This document shows positions 60,449-64,000 of a stretch of 64,000 nucleotides of DNA, one piece after another. Source of the stretch: JADKIH01 sp964595205 (GTDB lineage Bacteria; Bacteroidota; Bacteroidia; AKYH767-A; 2013-40CM-41-45); assembly GCA_964595205.1 (NCBI GenBank), contig CAZQOQ010000035.1, positions 143,152 to 207,151 on the forward strand. The letters are read 5' to 3'. The notes under the pieces are model-generated. The model searched no databases, was not told where the DNA came from, and was given only the letters and a program-made list of their open reading frames with translations. Positions within the stretch are counted from its first letter, which is position 1, and each line of letters starts with the position of its first letter. Made by a program: the position numbers and the translations under genes.

Positions 60449-60522
60449 TAACGATTAGCTTCACGCAACCAGTAGCGGCAAATTTAGGTTTAGAGTATAA
60501 TTTACGCAATCGGTTGCGGTTA
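60449..60522 (-). repeat. attC-like imperfect hairpin B
   Basis: TAAC (60449-60452) and GTTA (60519-60522) flank CGCAACC (60464-60470) and GGTTGCG (60512-60518). The stem is shorter than in hairpin A, but the layout is the same, with the TAAC arm next to the stem on the minus strand. No gene was seen in the rest of the 390-bp gap from 60352 to 60741. Confidence 0.4.
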
Positions 60523-60741
60523 TTTTGAAATTGTGCACCATGATTATTTCATTTATATTATTCATTGTTTTCTATCCTCAGGTTTTTCAAATTAATTTCA
60601 AGTCAATTCTCAAAAATACCAGAGCCGCTAATCTCGGCTTAAAATACAAATTAAACAGATAGATCCCATATTCACAATCCCCGATAATCCTAGTCTTTAT
60701 TAAAATTAGTACTTTTACATTCTCCAAAAAAAAACTCAAAA

Positions 60742-61836
60742 GTGCTCGGATACAGGTTCACCCATTGGAAAGGCAGCGAAGGTGATGAAAGTCCCTTCGA
60801 AAGGCTATTCAATTTATTCATGCAGCTACTGAATTATACGGCCGGCGATGTGTATGAAGCTTTGAACTGGCTGAATGAACTCGACCGCGAATACAAACTT
60901 ACAAACGATGACTATACCATGGCCGATTTCATCGATGAACTGAAGCGGCGCGGATACATCAGGGAAAACGACGGCGACGGACAATACATCATCACTCCCA
61001 AGACGGAGCAGAAGATGCGCAGGAATGCCCTGGATGAAATTTTTGGCAAGATCAAAAAATCGAGGCAGGGAAATCATTCTACGAAGTTTACCGGCAACGG
61101 CGACGAACTCACGAGCGACATGCGCGAATTCCGCTTCGGCGATTCGCCCGACCAGGTTTCCATGACCGAGTCCATTCAGAATTCGCTCGTCAACCATGGC
61201 ATGGAAAATTTTTCCCTGATGGAGAGCGATCTCGTCGTAAAGGAAAAAGAATACAAAGCGCAAACGTCGACCGTTTTGATGATCGACATTTCGCATTCGA
61301 TGATCCTGTATGGCGAAGACCGCATCACGCCGGCAAAGAAGGTAGCCATGGCACTTGCCGAACTCATCAAGACCCGCTACCCGAAAGACACGCTCGACGT
61401 TTTGGTATTCGGCGACGATGCCTGGATGATAGAGGTGAAGGACCTTCCGTATCTGCAGGTCGGGCCTTATCATACCAACACGCCGGCAGGGCTCGAACTT
61501 GCAATGAATCTCCTGCGGAGAAGGAAGAATCCGAATAAACAGATCATCATGATCACCGACGGCAAGCCGAGTTGCATGCTGGAAGGAGGTACGCTCTATA
61601 AAAACAGCTTCGGCCTCGACAGGAAGATCGTGAACAAATGCCTGAACCTCGCATCGTCGTGCCGCAAATTAAAAATACCGATCACCACATTCATGGTGGC
61701 CGAAGATCCGTATCTGAAATCGTTCATTCATGAATTCACTGAAGCGAATTCCGGGAAAGCGTATTATACTTCGCTGCAGGGATTAGGGGGATTTGTGCTG
61801 GAGGATTTTGAACGCAATAGGAGGAAGAGAGTTTGA
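60742..61836 (+). CDS. von Willebrand factor A (VWA) domain protein
   Basis: 364 residues starting at GTG. An N-terminal helical region (YRFTHWKGSEGDESPFERLF, LLNYTAGDVYEALNWLNELD) is specific to this Bacteroidota family. The VWA domain starts near residue 170 and has a complete MIDAS metal site: D-x-S-x-S in TVLMIDISHSMILYG, a Thr/Ser in the YHTNTPAGLE loop and MITDGKPSCM with the conserved Asp. It works with MoxR-type AAA+ ATPases (next gene) much like the ChlD/ChlI chelatase pair; the substrate is unknown. The intergenic space to its partner is filled with repeats. Confidence 0.9.
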   Translation: MLGYRFTHWKGSEGDESPFERLFNLFMQLLNYTAGDVYEALNWLNELDREYKLTNDDYTMADFIDELKRRGYIRENDGDGQYIITPKTEQKMRRNALDEIFGKIKKSRQGNHSTKFTGNGDELTSDMREFRFGDSPDQVSMTESIQNSLVNHGMENFSLMESDLVVKEKEYKAQTSTVLMIDISHSMILYGEDRITPAKKVAMALAELIKTRYPKDTLDVLVFGDDAWMIEVKDLPYLQVGPYHTNTPAGLELAMNLLRRRKNPNKQIIMITDGKPSCMLEGGTLYKNSFGLDRKIVNKCLNLASSCRKLKIPITTFMVAEDPYLKSFIHEFTEANSGKAYYTSLQGLGGFVLEDFERNRRKRV

Positions 61837-61856
61837 TTCGTTAATTCGTTAATTGG
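61837..61856. repeat. 8-bp array TTCGTTAA, starting at the VWA stop codon
   Basis: Two exact copies of TTCGTTAA followed by TTGG begin at the first base after the TGA at 61834-61836. This is the same unit and terminus as the six-copy array after the ABC-F gene at 20075. Confidence 0.75.
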
Positions 61857-61857
61857 A

Positions 61858-61968
61858 GTCCCGTAGGGACGAAATATTGGTAGAAAAATACGCACCAACA
61901 AAATCAAGCCCCGTCAGGGGCGAAATATTGGTAACATACATCCCAACAAAATCAAGTCCCGTAGGGAC
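61858..61968 (+). repeat. REP-like palindromic elements, three copies
   Basis: Cores at 61858-61870 (GTCCCGTAGGGAC), 61908-61921 (GCCCCGTCAGGGGC) and 61956-61968 (GTCCCGTAGGGAC), 48-50 bases apart, the first two followed by GAAATATTGGTA. The middle core has changed both arms together (GTCCC/GGGAC to GCCCC/GGGGC), keeping the hairpin. Confidence 0.88.
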
Positions 61969-61999
61969 GAAATAAAGTTCGATTATAAGATGGTCTAAC

Positions 62000-62127
62000 A
62001 ATAAAACAACAAAACAATAAAACAATAAAACAACAAAACAATAAAACAATAAAACAACAAAACAACAAAACAAAAAAACAACAAAACAAAAAAACAACAA
62101 AACAACAAAACAAAAAAACAAAGAAAC
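62000..62127 (+). repeat. Sixteen-unit 8-bp tandem array AANAAAAC
   Basis: Exactly sixteen 8-mers with no phase break. Units follow AAYAAAAC or AAAAAAAC; only position 3 varies (T or C in the first nine, then mainly alternating A and C), and the last unit has a G at position 4. The strand carries no T except at position 3 and no G except in the last unit. It ends 11 bases before the MoxR ATG. Confidence 0.92.
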
Positions 62128-62138
62128 ACCCCCAAAGC

Positions 62139-63620
62139 ATGACCCCCGATAAACTGATAAAAATAAAAACACTCGGAGACCTCAAAGCCTCCGGTTACAA
62201 ATCGAAGAGCATCAAGGAAGAGCTTCGCGATAATCTCATCGTCAAACTCAAAGCAAAGGAAAAACTCTTCGAATCGATCAAGGCATTTGATGAGACCGTG
62301 ATTCCGGATTTGCAGCGAGCCATTCTTTCAAAACACAATATATTGTTACTTGGTTTACGCGGACAGGCGAAGACGAAGATTGCTAGGCTGATGGTGGATT
62401 TGCTGGACGAATATATTCCCGTCATAAAGGGTTCCGAGCTCAACGAAGATCCGCTGAATCCGATTTCCAAGGGCGCTATCCATCTGATCCATGTACATGG
62501 CGATTCATTGGAAGTCGAATGGCTGCATCGGTCGGAGCGTTATACCGAAAAACTTGCCACTCCGGATGTTTCTGTCGCTGATTTGATCGGTGATGTGGAT
62601 CCGATAAAAGCGGCGAGTCTCAAGCTTCCGTATTCCGACGAACGAGTCATTCATTTTGGATTGATACCGCGCTCGCATCGTTGTATTTTCGTCATCAACG
62701 AATTGCCCGACCTGCAGGCGAGGATACAGGTTTCCCTGTTCAACATTCTGCAGGAAGGTGATATACAGATACGCGGATTCAAATTGCGTCTGCCGCTCGA
62801 CATTGAATTTGTCTTTACCGCAAACCCGGAGGATTACACGAATCGCGGCGCCATCGTTACTCCTTTGAAAGACCGGATCGAAAGCCAGATACTGACTCAT
62901 TATCCGAAGGACATCGAGACGTCCAAAGAGATTACGTTGCAGGAAGCGGTTCTATCCGAAGATCAGAAAAGGAAAATCACATCTCACAAGCTGATCGAAG
63001 ATCTTCTCGAGCAGATTGCCTTCGAAGCAAGGAACAACGAATTCATCGATCCGAAGAGCGGCGTGTCGGCCAGGCTGACGATTTCTGCCTACGAAAATAT
63101 CTTCAGCGCCGCCGAGCGTCGCATGCTGCTGAACGACGAAGAGAAAACAAACATCAGGGTTTCCGATTTCTGGGGAGTGATTCCATCGATCACCGGAAAG
63201 ATAGAATTAGTGTACGAAGGAGAGCAGGAGGGATCGATGATCGTTGCGCAGAACCTGATCAGCAAAGCCATACGCAAACAATTCCTGAATTATTTTCCCG
63301 ATCCGGAAAAATTAAAAAGGAAAAAAGAAGTCAGCCCGTTTCTGGAAATCATCGAATGGTTCAGTGCAGGGAATGAAGTCGATTTGCTGAATGATATGAC
63401 GAATAAAGAATATCAGAAAGTTTTGAATTCCGTCCCCGGAGTCGATGAGGCATTGAAAAAGTATTTTCCGAAACTGAAAGGCGAAGAAAGTTTGCTGATG
63501 AAGGAATTTTTACTGCACGGTCTGGCGGAATTTTCATTGCTTTCAAAGAACAACCTGGTAAGCGGGTTGAGATTCCGTGATTTGTTTACTTCGGTGTTTA
63601 ATCAGAGTAAAGAACAATAA
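62139..63620 (+). CDS. MoxR-type AAA+ ATPase (magnesium chelatase-like)
   Basis: 493 residues. The ATP loop is LLLGLRGQAKTKIARLMVDL, with Ala in place of the last Gly of the usual GxxxxGKT; I recall the same GQAKT variant in relatives of this family. The chelatase-like segments IFVINELPDLQARIQVSLFN (Walker B with N-E), LQEGDIQIRGFKLRLPLDIE and FVFTANPEDYTNRGAIVTPL (sensor 1) are complete. MoxR ATPases remodel proteins or insert metals using a VWA partner, here the gene upstream. A 16-unit repeat array sits in the leader, and a 7-bp array begins directly after its stop. Confidence 0.9.
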   Translation: MTPDKLIKIKTLGDLKASGYKSKSIKEELRDNLIVKLKAKEKLFESIKAFDETVIPDLQRAILSKHNILLLGLRGQAKTKIARLMVDLLDEYIPVIKGSELNEDPLNPISKGAIHLIHVHGDSLEVEWLHRSERYTEKLATPDVSVADLIGDVDPIKAASLKLPYSDERVIHFGLIPRSHRCIFVINELPDLQARIQVSLFNILQEGDIQIRGFKLRLPLDIEFVFTANPEDYTNRGAIVTPLKDRIESQILTHYPKDIETSKEITLQEAVLSEDQKRKITSHKLIEDLLEQIAFEARNNEFIDPKSGVSARLTISAYENIFSAAERRMLLNDEEKTNIRVSDFWGVIPSITGKIELVYEGEQEGSMIVAQNLISKAIRKQFLNYFPDPEKLKRKKEVSPFLEIIEWFSAGNEVDLLNDMTNKEYQKVLNSVPGVDEALKKYFPKLKGEESLLMKEFLLHGLAEFSLLSKNNLVSGLRFRDLFTSVFNQSKEQ

Positions 63621-63716
63621 TTATTGGCTATTGGTTATTTGTTATTGGTTATTGGTTATTCAGATGGTTTGAAACCAATAACTAATAAACATTAACCAAT
63701 AACCAATAACCAAATA
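63621..63716. repeat. 7-bp array TTATTGG and its inverted copy, starting at a stop codon
   Basis: Six 7-mers start at the base after the MoxR stop (63618-63620): TTATTGG, CTATTGG, TTATTTG, TTATTGG, TTATTGG, TTATTCA. After a 12-base spacer (63663-63674) six complementary 7-mers follow (CCAATAA, CTAATAA, ACATTAA, CCAATAA, CCAATAA, CCAAATA). The two 42-base arms can fold into one large, imperfect hairpin. Confidence 0.9.
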
Positions 63717-63746
63717 TTTATTCATGGTCAATTTAATGAATTATCA

Positions 63747-63810
63747 GGCCCGTCAGGGCCAGTCTCTTGGTACCTTTATGACTACAAGATCCCTAAGCCC
63801 CTTTAGGGGC
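63747..63810 (+). repeat. REP-like palindromic elements, two copies
   Basis: GGCCCGTCAGGGCC at 63747-63760 and GCCCCTTTAGGGGC at 63797-63810, 50 bases apart, with cores that differ from the other loci but keep the hairpin. The first is followed by a tail resembling the other copies (CTCTTGGTA compared with ATATTGGTA). Confidence 0.75.
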
Positions 63811-64000
63811 GCACTCTTAAACACACAACTTTTTTCAACAACGAAAACACTCGGAAATGTACTTATGCAATTCCGTTTCCCAAATGGGATCCATTCAAGC
63901 TTCTCGATATTTTATTCTATAGAAGAGCTGAAAATGTATTTGTGTGTATGTATTTGCAATCTGATTTATAAACAATTTTACTTGAGGGAAAAGTCGAACG
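63811..64000. other. Non-coding edge region, nothing recognised
   Basis: These 190 bases run to the window edge. I see no gene, promoter box or hairpin that I can support; a gene could start just past the edge. Confidence 0.5.

Noticed and set aside
60826..61473. 215-codon minus-strand frame opposite the VWA gene
   Set aside because: It is a shadow of the VWA gene; the plus-strand frame contains the family motifs.
61849..62185. Minus-strand reading frames rich in Leu, Phe, Cys and Val
   Set aside because: They are produced by the octamer array (GTTTTGTT-type on the minus strand) and have no independent coding signs.
1..64000. tRNA, rRNA, prophage or transposase genes
   Set aside because: No sequence with the needed motifs or protein signatures was recognised on either strand; a covariance-model search would be needed to exclude small RNAs.

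Overview
This 64 kb window is chromosomal DNA of a Bacteroidota bacterium, probably a free-living member of the Sphingobacteriia/Chitinophagia/Flavobacteriia-like groups. The evidence is: three secreted proteins with type IX secretion (T9SS) C-terminal sorting domains; type B ribosomal protein L31; families largely typical of the phylum (DUF349, DUF3078, WbqC, GlmU-like nucleotidyltransferase, GH92); and promoters of the phylum's TTTG / TAnnTTTG type, best seen before rpmE2. No tRNA, rRNA, CRISPR array, prophage, transposase or integrase gene was recognised. Most of the window is ordinary housekeeping and envelope gene content.

Layout. 1-7.2 kb: the start of an HtrA/DegP protease diverging from a sigma-70-like / membrane anti-sigma-like pair and dapF, then an acetyltransferase, a seven-haem cytochrome-TPR lipoprotein and a PhoB/PhoR-like two-component system. 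7.3-18 kb: a large T9SS-exported BNR/VPS10-type protein, then a minus-strand block with a redoxin plus copper-monooxygenase/cytochrome pair, a DnaQ-UvrC-type nuclease fusion, a T9SS protein, a WD40 protein, crcB and a DUF3078 protein. 18-36 kb: an ABC-F ATPase, apaG, a DUF1800/DUF1501 export pair, mazG, peroxiredoxin, ZIP transporter, methyltransferase, corA, a THUMP-type RNA methyltransferase, pfkA, WbqC, a beta-helix lipoprotein and a DUF349 protein. 36-57.7 kb: rpmE2, a GlmU-like protein, a methylmalonyl-CoA mutase-type large subunit, an FtsB-like protein, pruA, an acyltransferase, a membrane-tailed receiver domain, a TPR/GT-C membrane protein, a GH92 glycosidase, an AddA-like helicase-nuclease, a fused SpmA/SpmB-like protein and an M20 amidohydrolase. 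57.8-60.7 kb: an AT-rich accessory stretch of small orphan membrane proteins, a frameshifted lipoprotein and two attC-like hairpins. 60.7-63.6 kb: a von Willebrand A protein and its MoxR-type AAA+ partner.

The most unusual signal is non-coding. (1) Short tandem arrays of 7-9 bp units sit at gene 3' ends. In four genes the array begins at the first base after the stop codon, and in a fifth the stop codon lies inside a repeat unit. The unit sequence differs from gene to gene while period and placement stay the same. (2) A perfect-phase array of sixteen 8-bp units lies just upstream of the MoxR gene. (3) A family of about 50-bp REP-like elements, with a palindromic core that varies in a compensatory way, occurs at three loci. 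(4) The two attC-like hairpins flank a tiny orphan membrane-protein gene. The gap between the VWA and MoxR genes is built almost wholly from three of these repeat types. These are observations from the sequence; any function is inference.
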